This document shows, one piece after another, positions 1 to 9,084 of a stretch of DNA of 64,000 bases (its first letter is position 1; every line of letters starts with the position of its first letter). The stretch is from Chitinophaga pinensis (GTDB lineage Bacteria > Bacteroidota > Bacteroidia > Chitinophagales > Chitinophagaceae). Location of the stretch: positions 1 through 64,000 of the forward strand of contig CAMCMP010000018.1 of the NCBI GenBank assembly GCA_945876095.1, in the 5' to 3' direction. Under the pieces are notes generated by a model. It saw only the letters and a list, made by a program, of their open reading frames with translations, did not search any database and was not told the DNA's origin. Made by a program: the position numbers and the translations under genes.

Positions 1-73
1 GCTGCCCCTCGACTTGCATGTATTAAGCCTGCCGCTAGCGTTCATCCTGAGCCATGATCAAACTCTCCATTGT
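1..73 (-). rRNA. rrs: 16S ribosomal RNA, 5' end only
   Basis: The minus strand reads AGAGTTTGATCATGGCTCAG from position 66 downwards, the universal site near nucleotide 8 of 16S rRNA, followed by GATGAACGCTAGCGGCAGGC and a match to the start of Bacteroidota 16S. Counting back seven bases puts the mature 5' end near 73. Only about 73 nt are inside the window; the rest of the rRNA operon lies beyond position 1. Confidence 0.97.
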
Positions 74-193
74 AAATGTGTTGTTTAATCTGACTAATGT
101 AATTTCAAAGAAGAAACTAATTATTCAAATTCTAAATTATTGTTTGCTAGGTTTGCTTTTTTGAATCCGAAGATTCTTGCTGTTGTTTCCAAT

Positions 194-208
194 CTTTCAA
201 AGAACTTT
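194..208 (-). promoter_or_regulatory. boxA-like antitermination element in 16S leader
   Basis: The minus strand reads AAAGTTCTTTGAAAG here, about 120 nt before the mature 16S end. The GTTCTTTGA core resembles the boxA sequence (GCTCTTTA type) at which Nus factors load in rRNA leaders. The assignment rests on sequence resemblance and position only. Confidence 0.45.
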
Positions 209-244
209 AAGCCAACTTTTTGACCCCCATTTTTTAACGGAGTG

Positions 245-276
245 CAAAAGTAATGACCTTATTATTATTACCCAAA
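245..276 (-). promoter_or_regulatory. rRNA promoter, proximal (Bacteroidota -33/-7)
   Basis: On the minus strand a TTTG -33 element (276-273) is followed by exactly 20 nt and then TACTTTTG (252-245), a perfect TAnnTTTG -7 box. Directly downstream comes GCACTCC, also present at the second promoter. The predicted transcription start is near 238-241. Confidence 0.85.
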
Positions 277-370
277 TTTAATTCGTCATTTTAGAAAAAT
301 ACTTTTCAGATTTTCTGACGATTTGAGAATATTTTGTTTTTAAGAACTACCCCTTTTTTATTTGGGAGTG

Positions 371-402
371 CAAAGGTAAGGGTATTTGCACAACCACCCA
401 AT
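371..402 (-). promoter_or_regulatory. rRNA promoter, middle (Bacteroidota -33/-7)
   Basis: On the minus strand ATTGGG supplies the -33 element (TTG at 401-399), followed by 20 nt and TACCTTTG (378-371), then GCACTCC. The architecture is identical to the proximal promoter 126 bp away. Confidence 0.85.
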
Positions 403-486
403 TTTTATTTTAATTATTTTATAAAAAACTTAAAATTTATTGGGCCTTTTTTCTAAGAACTTTCGCCATTTTTTGGTAGCGGACGG

Positions 487-517
487 CAAAGATAACTTGA
501 TATTATATACTACCCAA
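487..517 (-). promoter_or_regulatory. rRNA promoter, distal (Bacteroidota -33/-7)
   Basis: On the minus strand TTGGGT supplies the -33 element (TTG at 517-515), followed by 20 nt and TATCTTTG (494-487), then GCCGTCC. It is the third copy of the same layout, 116 bp upstream of the middle promoter. Confidence 0.85.
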
Positions 518-720
518 GTTTTTTTACAAAAAAAAGCCTCCTTCCCTCACTGGAAAAATTAAAAAAATACTGAAACTATTGCCTATACTGACTAATAGAA
601 CTTAATCAATCTTTAAATTATTTTGAAGTACACTTAACCGATTAAGCAATATCTGCAGCAACCAGACAAAATACAGCTAAATAACAAAGGGCTATGATTA
701 GAAAAAAAGAAGTCCTAAAA

Positions 721-1464
721 CTAATAAGTTACACTTATAAGGCTTAGGCCATGGGGAGGAACTGAGAAATCAGCTCTAGAACAATCCTTACCCTCTAAAA
801 TTGCGCAGAATTCTGATAATGAAGTTTTACCTGTACCCACCTTTAGCATGGTACCTACTAAGCCTTTCACCATTCCACGAAGAAACCGGTTAGCCTTCAC
901 ATTGTACACTAGCAAATTGTTTTCTAAAATCCATTCGCTTTTCAAAATACTACATTCAAAATTAGTAACCTGGGTATTCCTTTTTGAGAAGCTCGTAAAA
1001 TCTTTGTAAGAAAATATAACCCTTGCAGCAGTATTTAGTAATTGAATATCAAGTGGGTAAGGATAAAAAAATGCCCTTTCTGATAAAAAAGGATCCTTCT
1101 GCTGGTAAATAAAGTACTTATACTCCCTACTAATTGCATCAAATCTGCAATGTGCATCCGCTTTTACTTGATATATTTTCTTAATTACAATGTCAGCAGG
1201 CAAAATGGCATTCAAATTATATACCATTTTTGCAATGCTTTCGGAACTGTTATTATCTAATAAAATAGAATCAAAATGGAAAAAATTACTAATTGCATGA
1301 ACACCCGCATCTGTTCGAGATGAACCAGTAAGCGAAACTTCACCCTTTAAAAAAATTGAAAGCGCCTGCTCAATCTCAGCCTGAATAGAATTAGCGTTTT
1401 GCTGAATTTGAAAACCAGAATAATTAGTGCCCTTATAAAACACTTCAATGAAATAGCGTTGCAT
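721..1464 (-). CDS. truA: tRNA pseudouridine(38-40) synthase TruA
   Basis: Cytoplasmic enzyme that isomerises uridines 38, 39 and 40 in the tRNA anticodon stem-loop. The 247-residue length is typical. The N-terminal YKGTNYSGFQ stretch (10-19) and the catalytic loop GSSRTDAGVHA (47-57) with nucleophile Asp52 are diagnostic; the C-terminal part has the RFLRGMVKG segment seen in the family. It starts at an ATG and stands alone between the rRNA leader and a DUF4476 gene on the same strand. No promoter could be assigned. Confidence 0.96.
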   Translation of the reverse strand: MQRYFIEVFYKGTNYSGFQIQQNANSIQAEIEQALSIFLKGEVSLTGSSRTDAGVHAISNFFHFDSILLDNNSSESIAKMVYNLNAILPADIVIKKIYQVKADAHCRFDAISREYKYFIYQQKDPFLSERAFFYPYPLDIQLLNTAARVIFSYKDFTSFSKRNTQVTNFECSILKSEWILENNLLVYNVKANRFLRGMVKGLVGTMLKVGTGKTSLSEFCAILEGKDCSRADFSVPPHGLSLISVTY

Positions 1465-1511
1465 ATTAACTTAAACTCTCCTTAATATTCAAACATTTTA
1501 GAGTGAATTTT

Positions 1512-2852
1512 TTAGTGTCGAATCATTAATTGAAAACGATTAATATAATCGGGGTCTTTTAACTGGTTTTGCAATTTTATGAAATTGTTCGAATCAAAGA
1601 CAAAGGGGTATGCAATTTCAAAATAGGAAAACCTAGCGTCCTCCTTTAAAAATAATACACTCAAATTCCTAATCTGTTCTACCATAAAACACTTCGCTTT
1701 CAAATACTTTTTTGTAACCTTTAACTTCTCCTCATCACTACCAGCTGCCATTATCTTTTTTCTCAACTTCATTAAATCTTCCTCAGAAGCCAGAACCGTA
1801 CAATTAGAATTAACCTTCAAGGTTTGGTAGACCTGCTTTACCGGCAAATCATCTGGATCCTTCTTAATACTTGTACTACTTAATTCTTTATTGATAGTTA
1901 TAACATTTTCTGCAGGTATTTTGTCTGAAGAAACCCCATTACTAATCGGTAGTTCAATATCGATAAAACGTGGTTTTACCACTTTATCTTCCTTATTTAA
2001 CACCTTATCTTCCTTGATTGAAACAGTTGGCTGTACTTCTATTACTGGCACTTTCGTTTCAGCGGGCTTTTGATCAAAAACAGTAACAGGCAATTTATCT
2101 TCTGCAATAAATATCGTAATCGTATCTACACCCCCCTTTATTTTATCTACAAAAATCATAGTGGTGCCTGTTGTATCCTTTTTTGTCAAACCACGACTAA
2201 TATCGGACTTGGGTAATCCGGAAGCCCCCGACTTGTCTTTTATTATTTTCGAGCTGTCAACAGTTTTAATAATGGTCACTGGTGAATTATTATTTATTTC
2301 AACCTTTGGTGCTGTAGTGATAGGGACCTGTTGAATTACAACCAAATCTGCTGACTTCTTTTCTTGCTCTTTGGCCGTAACTTTATTGAACTCGTTATTA
2401 ATCGATTCGGCTTGCCTGATAGTTGAATCATTCACTACTTCTGAAAGCATTTTTGAAAAAGCGTCAGTTTTGTTTACTACAGAGATATTATTGGAATTGA
2501 CTGCTCCATTATCCATTATTACATCTAGAGTTTGTAAGTTGAATAATCCCCACCCTTTGTTCTCAAAATTTTTTAAAATAAAACCGATGTCTGTTTTGTC
2601 GATTGTACAAACCATATTTTGTTCCATAACACTAGTCTTTGGAAACCCAATAGCAAGCTGGTAGATTCCGTCTTTTAGTTTAGGCAAAATGACATATCCA
2701 GCAGCAGAAGAGTTGTATGTTTTTTTATCCAGCTTTACATAAAAAGACTGATGAGATTCATTCTGGATATAAATAAAATGATTTTGCTGTGCTTTTAAAC
2801 GCGGCAATAAAAACAAAAAAAGAATAAAAAATACAACTGTTAAATGCTTCAT
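1512..2852 (-). CDS. secreted DUF4476 domain protein
   Basis: Function unknown. The 446-residue product has a clear signal peptide (residues 1-21, ending KAQ), a beta-rich N-terminal region, a long low-complexity middle (about 130-345) rich in Lys, Asp, Val and Thr, and a C-terminal DUF4476 domain (about 350-446) with the family's pattern of repeated short helices and paired Cys (352 and 388 region). DUF4476 is a Bacteroidota family of exported proteins with no known activity. A TATTTTTG -7 box at 2873-2880 on the minus strand lies about 15 nt before the likely transcript start. Divergent from the M1 aminopeptidase gene. Confidence 0.8.
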   Translation of the reverse strand: MKHLTVVFFILFLFLLPRLKAQQNHFIYIQNESHQSFYVKLDKKTYNSSAAGYVILPKLKDGIYQLAIGFPKTSVMEQNMVCTIDKTDIGFILKNFENKGWGLFNLQTLDVIMDNGAVNSNNISVVNKTDAFSKMLSEVVNDSTIRQAESINNEFNKVTAKEQEKKSADLVVIQQVPITTAPKVEINNNSPVTIIKTVDSSKIIKDKSGASGLPKSDISRGLTKKDTTGTTMIFVDKIKGGVDTITIFIAEDKLPVTVFDQKPAETKVPVIEVQPTVSIKEDKVLNKEDKVVKPRFIDIELPISNGVSSDKIPAENVITINKELSSTSIKKDPDDLPVKQVYQTLKVNSNCTVLASEEDLMKLRKKIMAAGSDEEKLKVTKKYLKAKCFMVEQIRNLSVLFLKEDARFSYFEIAYPFVFDSNNFIKLQNQLKDPDYINRFQLMIRH

Positions 2853-2920
2853 GCGGCAGTTTGCTTAGAAGACAAAAATACTCATTATAGTGATGGTTTT
2901 ACCATTTATCAAAAAAATGA

Positions 2921-2951
2921 TTGTGCTTTAATAGAAGTCCCACTAATTTTA
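2921..2951 (+). promoter_or_regulatory. probable promoter of the M1 aminopeptidase gene
   Basis: TTG (2921-2923), a 20-nt spacer and TAATTTTA (2944-2951), one base off TAnnTTTG. The predicted start is about 10 nt before the ATG at 2967. Confidence 0.5.
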
Positions 2952-2966
2952 CAATAAATACTTTAT

Positions 2967-5408
2967 ATGAAGCAATTATTACTATTGACTATCCTGGTTA
3001 TTGGCATAGGACTAAAAAATACTAAATCTCAAAAAATAGCTTTAGACAGTTCTTGGAAAAAGATTTATCGAGAAAGTTTCCCAAAAACGAATGAACTAGT
3101 CCATACCAAATTGGAGGTGAAATTTGATTACTCCAAATCTTGGATGTATGGCAGTGCATATATTACGCTACAACCCCACTTTTATTCTACCGATTCATTG
3201 ACATTGGACGCAAAAGGAATGGAAATTAAAGAAGTTGCTTTAATGAAAGGATCTAGCAAATCTGCTTTGCAATATCAATATGATGGACTTCAACTTTTTA
3301 TTAAACTCGATAAAATTTATAAAGGTGGGGAAAAATATACAGTATTTATTTCCTATGTATCTAAGCCCAACGAGTTAAAAGTTGAAGGTAGTGCCGCAAT
3401 CACCGATGCCAAAGGATTATATTTCATTAACCCTTCAGGTGAAGACAAAGAAAAACCTATCCAAATATGGACACAAGGAGAAACTGAAGGTAACAGCGTT
3501 TGGATGCCCACCATTGATAAGCCCAATCAAAAGTCAACCGATGAAATTTACATGACCGTCCCTACAAAATATGTAACGCTTAGCAATGGGAAATTAATGA
3601 GTCAAAAGAACAATACAGATGGTACCCGCACTGATTATTGGAAAATGGATTTACCACATGCCCCCTACCTGTTTTTTATGGGTATTGGAGACTTTGCAAT
3701 TATAAAAGATTCTTATAAAGGAAAAGAGGTAAGTTATTATGTAGAGAAGAAAGAGGCGCCTTTTGCAAGAGAGGTTTTTGGAAATACTCCAGCAATGATT
3801 CAGTTTTTTTCTACCAAACTTGGAGTTGAATATCCCTGGGCAAAATATTCCCAGATGGTAGGAAGAGATTATGTAAGCGGAGCTATGGAAAATACCACCG
3901 CCACCCTCCATCAAGAAAGTGCTTATCAAAATTCACGACAATTAAAGGATGGTAACATCTGGGAAGAAACCATTGCCCACGAATTATTTCACCAATGGTT
4001 TGGAGATTTGGTTACAGCAGAAAGCTGGAGTAATCTCACTCTCAATGAAAGCTTTGCTAATTACAGCGAATATTTATGGGATGAATTTAAATATGGAAAA
4101 GATTCAGCCGACGAACACAACCTTGACAACCAAATTGGTTACCTACAAAGTGGAAGTGAAAACAAGGACCTTGTCCGCTTTAAATATGCGGATAAAGAAG
4201 ACATGTTTGATGGAGTTAGCTATAATAAAGGAGGAAGAATATTACATATGCTCCGTAACTATGTTGGAGAGGATGGTTTTTTTAAATCACTCAATAATTA
4301 TTTAACAACTAATAAATTTAAAGCGGGCGAAGCAAACCATCTAAGACTAGCTTTTGAAGAAGTAACGGGAAAGGATATGAATTGGTTTTGGAATCAATGG
4401 TATTATGGAAGTGGGCACCCAAAGGTAGAGATCAGTTATAATTACAATGAAGCAGCCTCAAAAATATCAGTTTATATTAAACAAACTCAGGCTGGAGAAA
4501 AAGTATTTCAACTCCCTCTTTCAATTGATATTTATAACGGTAAGGAGAAAAAACGCTACACAGTTTGGATGAAAAACAAATCGGATAGCTTCTATTTTAG
4601 TAGTAACACAAAACCCAATTTGGTAAATGTAGATGCAGACAAGACTTTACTATGGGAAAAATTAGACAACAAAACATCCGATGAATTCATTTTTCAATAT
4701 CTGAATGCTCCCAACTATTTAGATAGAAAAGAGGCGATAGATTATTTTAGCAAAAAGAATATGCAGGAATTAAAACTTGGTTTAAAGGATCAGTATGCTG
4801 GATTAAGAAAACTTAGTATTGACAATTTAGCAAAATCAAAATTTGCATTAGACAAAAAGATTATCAATGACATTGCAATGATAGCCGAAAAAGAAATAAA
4901 TAAAAAGACAAAGGCTTCTGCACTTCTTTTTTTAGCGAACACTAAGGATCCACAATATCAATCACTTTATATTAAATGTATAGAAGATTCCTCTTATAGT
5001 GTGGCGGGCGCTGCCCTCAAGGGTTTAAGTTTGTTAACACCTACCAAAGCATACGAAATTGCAAAAAAATACAGTTCAGATGCAAAAGATTTATTGGGTG
5101 AGGTAGTTAGTGATATTTTAATAGAATATGGAACAGAGAATGATTTTGATTTTATAGCAAAACTTTACAATGATGCCCCGCCTAGCCAGCAAAAACTTCA
5201 AATGACAGATGGATTTTGTGATTATCTAGCAAAAATTACCGATACAAAAAAAGTAAAAAAGGGGATTGATTATATAATAGAATTCAGAAATCTAATTCCT
5301 GAGCAATACAGAACTTTTTTAGATGTTACTTTTAAAGCTGGACTTGAAAAGATTTCAAAATCAAAACCTAGCGAAGTTGCTGATCATATAAATAAAGTAT
5401 TTAAATAA
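2967..5408 (+). CDS. M1 family aminopeptidase (PepN/APN-like), exported
   Basis: Zinc aminopeptidase that removes N-terminal residues from peptides, here probably periplasmic or envelope-bound. The 813-residue product has a signal peptide (1-21). Substrate-binding GAMEN lies at 305-309, the zinc motif HELFH at 338-342 and the third ligand Glu361 in NESFAN, giving the family's HExxH-18-E spacing. After the catalytic domain (to about 470) come a beta-sandwich (about 480-570) and helical HEAT-like repeats (about 590-810). Transcribed alone and divergent from the DUF4476 gene. A second, more distant M1 protein is encoded at 50760. Confidence 0.95.
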   Translation: MKQLLLLTILVIGIGLKNTKSQKIALDSSWKKIYRESFPKTNELVHTKLEVKFDYSKSWMYGSAYITLQPHFYSTDSLTLDAKGMEIKEVALMKGSSKSALQYQYDGLQLFIKLDKIYKGGEKYTVFISYVSKPNELKVEGSAAITDAKGLYFINPSGEDKEKPIQIWTQGETEGNSVWMPTIDKPNQKSTDEIYMTVPTKYVTLSNGKLMSQKNNTDGTRTDYWKMDLPHAPYLFFMGIGDFAIIKDSYKGKEVSYYVEKKEAPFAREVFGNTPAMIQFFSTKLGVEYPWAKYSQMVGRDYVSGAMENTTATLHQESAYQNSRQLKDGNIWEETIAHELFHQWFGDLVTAESWSNLTLNESFANYSEYLWDEFKYGKDSADEHNLDNQIGYLQSGSENKDLVRFKYADKEDMFDGVSYNKGGRILHMLRNYVGEDGFFKSLNNYLTTNKFKAGEANHLRLAFEEVTGKDMNWFWNQWYYGSGHPKVEISYNYNEAASKISVYIKQTQAGEKVFQLPLSIDIYNGKEKKRYTVWMKNKSDSFYFSSNTKPNLVNVDADKTLLWEKLDNKTSDEFIFQYLNAPNYLDRKEAIDYFSKKNMQELKLGLKDQYAGLRKLSIDNLAKSKFALDKKIINDIAMIAEKEINKKTKASALLFLANTKDPQYQSLYIKCIEDSSYSVAGAALKGLSLLTPTKAYEIAKKYSSDAKDLLGEVVSDILIEYGTENDFDFIAKLYNDAPPSQQKLQMTDGFCDYLAKITDTKKVKKGIDYIIEFRNLIPEQYRTFLDVTFKAGLEKISKSKPSEVADHINKVFK

Positions 5409-5501
5409 TTGACCCTGAAAAATCAGCTTAGACAATTTGAAATACTAGTTGGTTGAACGCCCTCGATTAAAAAGTGCTAGAAATATTAAATATCAGCCGT
5501 T

Positions 5502-5536
5502 AAAAAATCAATCCGCCGCGGTGGGTTGATTTTTTT
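5502..5536. terminator. rho-independent terminator after M1 aminopeptidase gene
   Basis: Hairpin AAATCAATCC with GGGTTGATTT (one G-T pair) enclosing a GC-rich loop, with six or more T on the plus side and six A on the other. It can stop transcription from the left and possibly from both sides. Confidence 0.75.
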
Positions 5537-5606
5537 GTTTCTTTTTTGCATCAAGGAAAAAAAGTAAATGAACCCTATTCCTGAAGGAATCAAAATGTAA
5601 TTTTAA

Positions 5607-5646
5607 AAAAAAGTCCCAGCCGTAAATATCAGCTGGGACTTTTTTT
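5607..5646. terminator. bidirectional terminator between M1 and TPM genes
   Basis: Perfect 14-bp stem AAAAAAGTCCCAGC / GCTGGGACTTTTTT with an 11-nt loop. The A and T tracts serve both strands. It lies 15 nt beyond the stop of the minus-strand TPM operon. Confidence 0.88.
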
Positions 5647-5660
5647 ATACATTTAATATT

Positions 5661-6422
5661 TTACCAACTTCCACTGCTACCACCACCTCCAAAACTTCCC
5701 CCTCCAAAACCACCAAATCCTCCAGAGCTAGATCCACCACCACCACTGCCGCCAAGTGCACTACCCAATAGAAACGCACCTCCATGACTCATTAATGAGC
5801 CACCACCACCTCTCCTGCCCTTAATAGATCCTATTGTCAAAAAAATAATAAAAATTAATAAGATAATTTTTCCAAGTGGACCCATTCGCTTTTTCTTAGA
5901 ATACTTGGCATTTACTTTGTACTCTCCTTTGGTAGCTTTAATAATAGCGTCGGTACCTTCCTCTATTCCACGATAATAATCATTTCCCTTAAAATTTGGG
6001 AGGATTAATTCTTCAATTATATGCTTACAAGTAACATCTGGCAAAGCTCCTTCAACGCCATAACCTGTTGAAATATTTAACTTTCGATCATCTTTAGAAA
6101 TTAGTAAAACAACTCCATTACTGAATTCTTTACCTCCTACACCCCATGCCCTTCCTAATTTAACTCCATAATCTGCAATTTCATAATCTCCAATATTGGG
6201 TACAATTACTACTACAATTTGAGTAGATGTACTATCATCAAATTGGACAAGTTTACTCTCTAAAGCACGCTTTTGATCACTTGTTAAAACCCCTGCAAAA
6301 TCATTCACCAGTTGTTGAGTACCAGTTGGGGGATTAAGTAAATCTTTTGCATTGAAGGTGCTTTGAGCAAAAGCAACATTACCAATTATAAAAAATAAAA
6401 ATAAACAGGCGATTTTTTTCAT
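5661..6422 (-). CDS. TPM domain protein, secreted and membrane-anchored (YgcG type)
   Basis: Contains a signal peptide (1-19), a TPM domain (about 35-165; starts LVNDFAGVLTSDQKRALE, contains VVVIVPNIGDY and GYGVEG), one transmembrane helix (about 183-201) and a Gly/Ser-rich tail ending GGGGSSGSW. TPM domains occur in photosystem II repair factor TLP18.3 and in membrane proteins of unclear role; some have phosphatase activity in vitro. Last gene of a lemA-TPM-TPM operon, 30 nt after the preceding stop. The combination with lemA is common in Bacteroidota and suggests an envelope function. Confidence 0.88.
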   Translation of the reverse strand: MKKIACLFLFFIIGNVAFAQSTFNAKDLLNPPTGTQQLVNDFAGVLTSDQKRALESKLVQFDDSTSTQIVVVIVPNIGDYEIADYGVKLGRAWGVGGKEFSNGVVLLISKDDRKLNISTGYGVEGALPDVTCKHIIEELILPNFKGNDYYRGIEEGTDAIIKATKGEYKVNAKYSKKKRMGPLGKIILLIFIIFLTIGSIKGRRGGGGSLMSHGGAFLLGSALGGSGGGGSSSGGFGGFGGGSFGGGGSSGSW

Positions 6423-6452
6423 GTAGGATTAGTCTATTTTACTACTATACTT

Positions 6453-6914
6453 TTATTTTCCAAAAATAATTTCATCTGATAGTTCATTTTTATCAGTTGA
6501 TGCATCATAAGGGAATGTATCCTTTAGAGTTTGACCAACTTGAAGTATACATTGCTCTATTCCAGTAGCAATTTCTTTCTTTGAAAATTGCCCAATCATA
6601 TTTTGAACGGCATTCTGCCAATATTGTGTTCCAACCTTTTGGTGAATTCCTTCATCTCCAAACAAAGCCAGCTCACGATCTTTTAGAGCAATATATAAAA
6701 GCACTCCGTTTCGGTCAACGGTATTTTCCATTTTTGATTGAAAAAAGATCTCAGCTGCTCTTTGCAATGGATCCATGTATGGATTTTTACTTTCCACATA
6801 CAATCTAATTTCTCCGCTAGTAGACTTTTCTGCCGAGGAAATTGCAGCAACAATCCGAGCCTGGTCCTGCTCAGAAAAAAATGCTTTCTTTTTAAAAAAT
6901 GAAAATAATCCCAA
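6453..6914 (-). CDS. TPM domain protein, short form
   Basis: A 153-residue protein made up almost entirely of one TPM domain (GEIRLYVE about 35-42, DRNGVLLYIALKDRELALFGD about 72-92). It has no signal peptide. No ATG is available in frame after the lemA stop; TTG at 6914, 15 nt downstream of that stop, is the likely start and fits translational coupling. It pairs with the longer TPM protein encoded directly downstream. Biochemical function unknown. Confidence 0.85.
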   Translation of the reverse strand: MGLFSFFKKKAFFSEQDQARIVAAISSAEKSTSGEIRLYVESKNPYMDPLQRAAEIFFQSKMENTVDRNGVLLYIALKDRELALFGDEGIHQKVGTQYWQNAVQNMIGQFSKKEIATGIEQCILQVGQTLKDTFPYDASTDKNELSDEIIFGK

Positions 6915-6929
6915 AATGAAATGTTTTTA

Positions 6930-7499
6930 TTATTTACTAAAATCTACTTTGGTATCTTCAGCTCCAGCAGCTGCTTCGTAATTTTTTTTCTGTGTGTAAC
7001 CAAAAATCCCTGCAATTAGGTTACTTGGAAAACGGATGATCTTTGTATTGAAATCAGTTATGGCAGTATTCCAATCACCCAATGCCACGGTTACACGGTT
7101 TTCAGTTCCTTCAATTTGAGCTTGTAAATCTCTGTACAAACCAGTCGCTTGTAAAGTTGGATAAGACTCAACATTGATACTCAACGCAGCACGTCCAATA
7201 GAATTCAATTGCTTATCAGCTTCTGCTACCTGTTGAGGGTTGGATTCAGGTGAAATATTGGGCACCCTAGAACGCATCTGAACAATTTTAATTAAAGTAG
7301 TATCTTCATTACGAGCAGCGCCTTTAATAGTGTTTACTATATTTTCATACAATTTTGCCTTTCTATTATATTGAGTCTGCACTTGTCCCCATTTACCATT
7401 AATACCAATTTCTGATGTTGCCATACCATTGCGTGCACTAATTACCCAAATTACAATAATAGCCACCACTCCTAAAATAATAAGTCCAGTCCGTTTCAT
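6930..7499 (-). CDS. lemA: LemA family protein
   Basis: Membrane-anchored helical protein of 189 residues: N-terminal transmembrane helix (about 5-22), then a cytoplasmic or periplasmic bundle with family landmarks YNRKAKLYENIV, LNSIGRAALSINVESYPTLQA and GTENRVTVALGDWN. It ends GYTQKKNYEAAAGAEDTKVDFSK-like, as do other Bacteroidota LemA proteins. First gene of the lemA-TPM-TPM operon. The role of LemA is not settled. Confidence 0.92.
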   Translation of the reverse strand: MKRTGLIILGVVAIIVIWVISARNGMATSEIGINGKWGQVQTQYNRKAKLYENIVNTIKGAARNEDTTLIKIVQMRSRVPNISPESNPQQVAEADKQLNSIGRAALSINVESYPTLQATGLYRDLQAQIEGTENRVTVALGDWNTAITDFNTKIIRFPSNLIAGIFGYTQKKNYEAAAGAEDTKVDFSK

Positions 7500-7658
7500 G
7501 AGTTTTAAGTTTTAATGTTAAGAATTTCAATATCGATTTTTTCATTTTAAGAAATTAAAAATAACTCCTTTCAAAAAATCAATTTAGGTTAAAATTAGTT
7601 TATAAGTCTTAGAAAAATCCATATTTTATAAAAAGTAACATTTTTTTATCTAAATCTA

Positions 7659-8870
7659 TTACTGAATAGCTGCTATGCCTGGCAGAACCTTTCCTTCAAA
7701 ATATTCAAGCATTGCTCCTCCTCCAGTACTAACATAACTCACTTTATCTGCTAATTTAAATTGATTTACTGCCGCCACACTGTCGCCACCACCCACCAAA
7801 CTAAATGCGCCTTTAGTAGTAGCTGCTGCCACCGCTAAAGCAACTGACTTTGTGCCATTTTGGAATTTTTCCATTTCAAAAACCCCCATCGGACCATTCC
7901 ATAATATAGTTTTGGATCGTTGAATTACCTCGCTAAACATTTCGACTGCCTTTGGACCAATATCTAAACCCATCCATCCCGATGAGATTGCATCACTAGA
8001 AATCACTTGAGTTGCTGCATCAGCCGCAAACTTGTCGGCAACAATTGAATCTTCTGGTAGGTGAATTTTTACATTTTTTTGTTTTGCCTTTTCCAGAATG
8101 TCAAGAGCAGTTTGCAATCGATCATCTTCGCAAAGAGAATTACCAATTTGACCTCCACTTGCTTTTAAAAAAGTATAAGCCATTCCTCCTCCGATAATGA
8201 TATCAGTCGCTCTTTCCAATAAATTTTCAATAATTAAAATTTTATCTGAAACCTTAGCTCCACCTATAATTGCTACAAAAGGTTTTTCGGAATGATGCAA
8301 AACTTTTTCTGCACTAATCACTTCACCTTCCATTAATAATCCAAATATCTTTTTATCTGCAGCAAAATACTTTGCAATTACTGCAGTAGAAGCGTGTGCC
8401 CTATGAGCAGTTCCAAATGCATCGTTCACATATACATCCCCTAATTTACTCAATTTTTCTGCAAATGATTCATCACCCTTTTCCTCTTCCTTGTAAAACC
8501 GAAGATTTTCAAGCAGTAATACTTCACCAGCTTTTAATTCGCTTGCTAATTGGTATGCCTGTTCCCCAATACAATCTTCTGCAAAAAAAACACTGGTGTT
8601 TAAAGTCTCATTAGCGTTCAATAAGGATTCTAAATGCTTCACTAAATGCTTCAATGAATATTTATCGGTTGGCCCCTCTTTTGGTCTTCCAAAATGACTC
8701 ATTAATATAACACTCCCACCATCATTCAATATTTTTTTTATGGTTGGAATAGTTGAAGAAATTCTTGTATCGTCTGTAATATTATATTCAGCATCCAAAG
8801 GAACATTGAAATCTACTCTTACCAAGGCTTTTAAACCCTTAAAATTAAAATTGGAAAATTTACTACTCAT
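7659..8870 (-). CDS. pgk: phosphoglycerate kinase
   Basis: Glycolytic enzyme that transfers phosphate between 1,3-bisphosphoglycerate and ADP. The 403 residues cover the full family: RVDFNVPLD (18-26) and Arg36 bind substrate, SHFGRPKEG follows, the second lobe has [11 protein letters not shown] and the nucleotide-binding end carries GGGDSVAAV (about 371-379). It follows gapA on the same strand, but a terminator hairpin lies between them, so the two may be expressed separately. Start is an ATG. Confidence 0.98.
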   Translation of the reverse strand: MSSKFSNFNFKGLKALVRVDFNVPLDAEYNITDDTRISSTIPTIKKILNDGGSVILMSHFGRPKEGPTDKYSLKHLVKHLESLLNANETLNTSVFFAEDCIGEQAYQLASELKAGEVLLLENLRFYKEEEKGDESFAEKLSKLGDVYVNDAFGTAHRAHASTAVIAKYFAADKKIFGLLMEGEVISAEKVLHHSEKPFVAIIGGAKVSDKILIIENLLERATDIIIGGGMAYTFLKASGGQIGNSLCEDDRLQTALDILEKAKQKNVKIHLPEDSIVADKFAADAATQVISSDAISSGWMGLDIGPKAVEMFSEVIQRSKTILWNGPMGVFEMEKFQNGTKSVALAVAAATTKGAFSLVGGGDSVAAVNQFKLADKVSYVSTGGGAMLEYFEGKVLPGIAAIQ

Positions 8871-8922
8871 AATAAAATAATGTTCCTTGAAATAGAACTG
8901 ATTTTTAAGTTTGATTACAATT

Positions 8923-8952
8923 AAATAAGGCTCCCAAAAGAGAGCCTTATTT
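8923..8952 (-). terminator. terminator between gapA and pgk
   Basis: Perfect 11-bp stem AAATAAGGCTC / GAGCCTTATTT with an 8-nt loop, 133 nt beyond the gapA stop and 53 nt before the pgk start. The following T tract on the minus strand is weak (ATTTAATTG), so termination may be partial. Confidence 0.6.
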
Positions 8953-8979
8953 ATTAAAACATAAAAAAAGAATTGGATG

Positions 8980-9035
8980 GTTAGGCTATAAAGCTCCGAT
9001 TCTAATTTTTGATTTTTTAAACAAATTAGCCTAAC
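8980..9035 (-). repeat. inverted repeat in the gapA 3' untranslated region
   Basis: GTTAGGCTA (8980-8988) and TAGCCTAAC (9027-9035) are perfect 9-bp inverted repeats 38 nt apart. On the minus strand they are followed after about 9 nt by TTCTTTTTTTATG, so this may be a first, weaker gapA terminator or an mRNA 3' stabiliser. Confidence 0.4.
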
Positions 9036-9084
9036 AAAATTCGAAACAATATTATCCGAAATTCAAATTTTATTAACCAATTAA

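Larger units (their letters stand above)
74..720. other. rRNA operon leader and upstream region (no protein gene)
   Basis: This stretch of about 650 bases holds no credible coding frame. Positions 74-517 are the 16S leader with three tandem Bacteroidota-type promoters and a boxA-like element, listed separately. In each promoter-leader unit the minus strand carries AGTTCTT 23-39 nt downstream of the -7 box (200-206, 342-348, 455-461). From 518 to the truA stop I see only AT-rich sequence and no clear terminator. Confidence 0.8.

Noticed and set aside
3949..4305. Open frames inside other genes (for example 3949-4305, 12047-12328, 19400-19834, 20299-20607, 55109-55492)
   Set aside because: They lie in other frames of well-supported genes and encode no recognisable domain.
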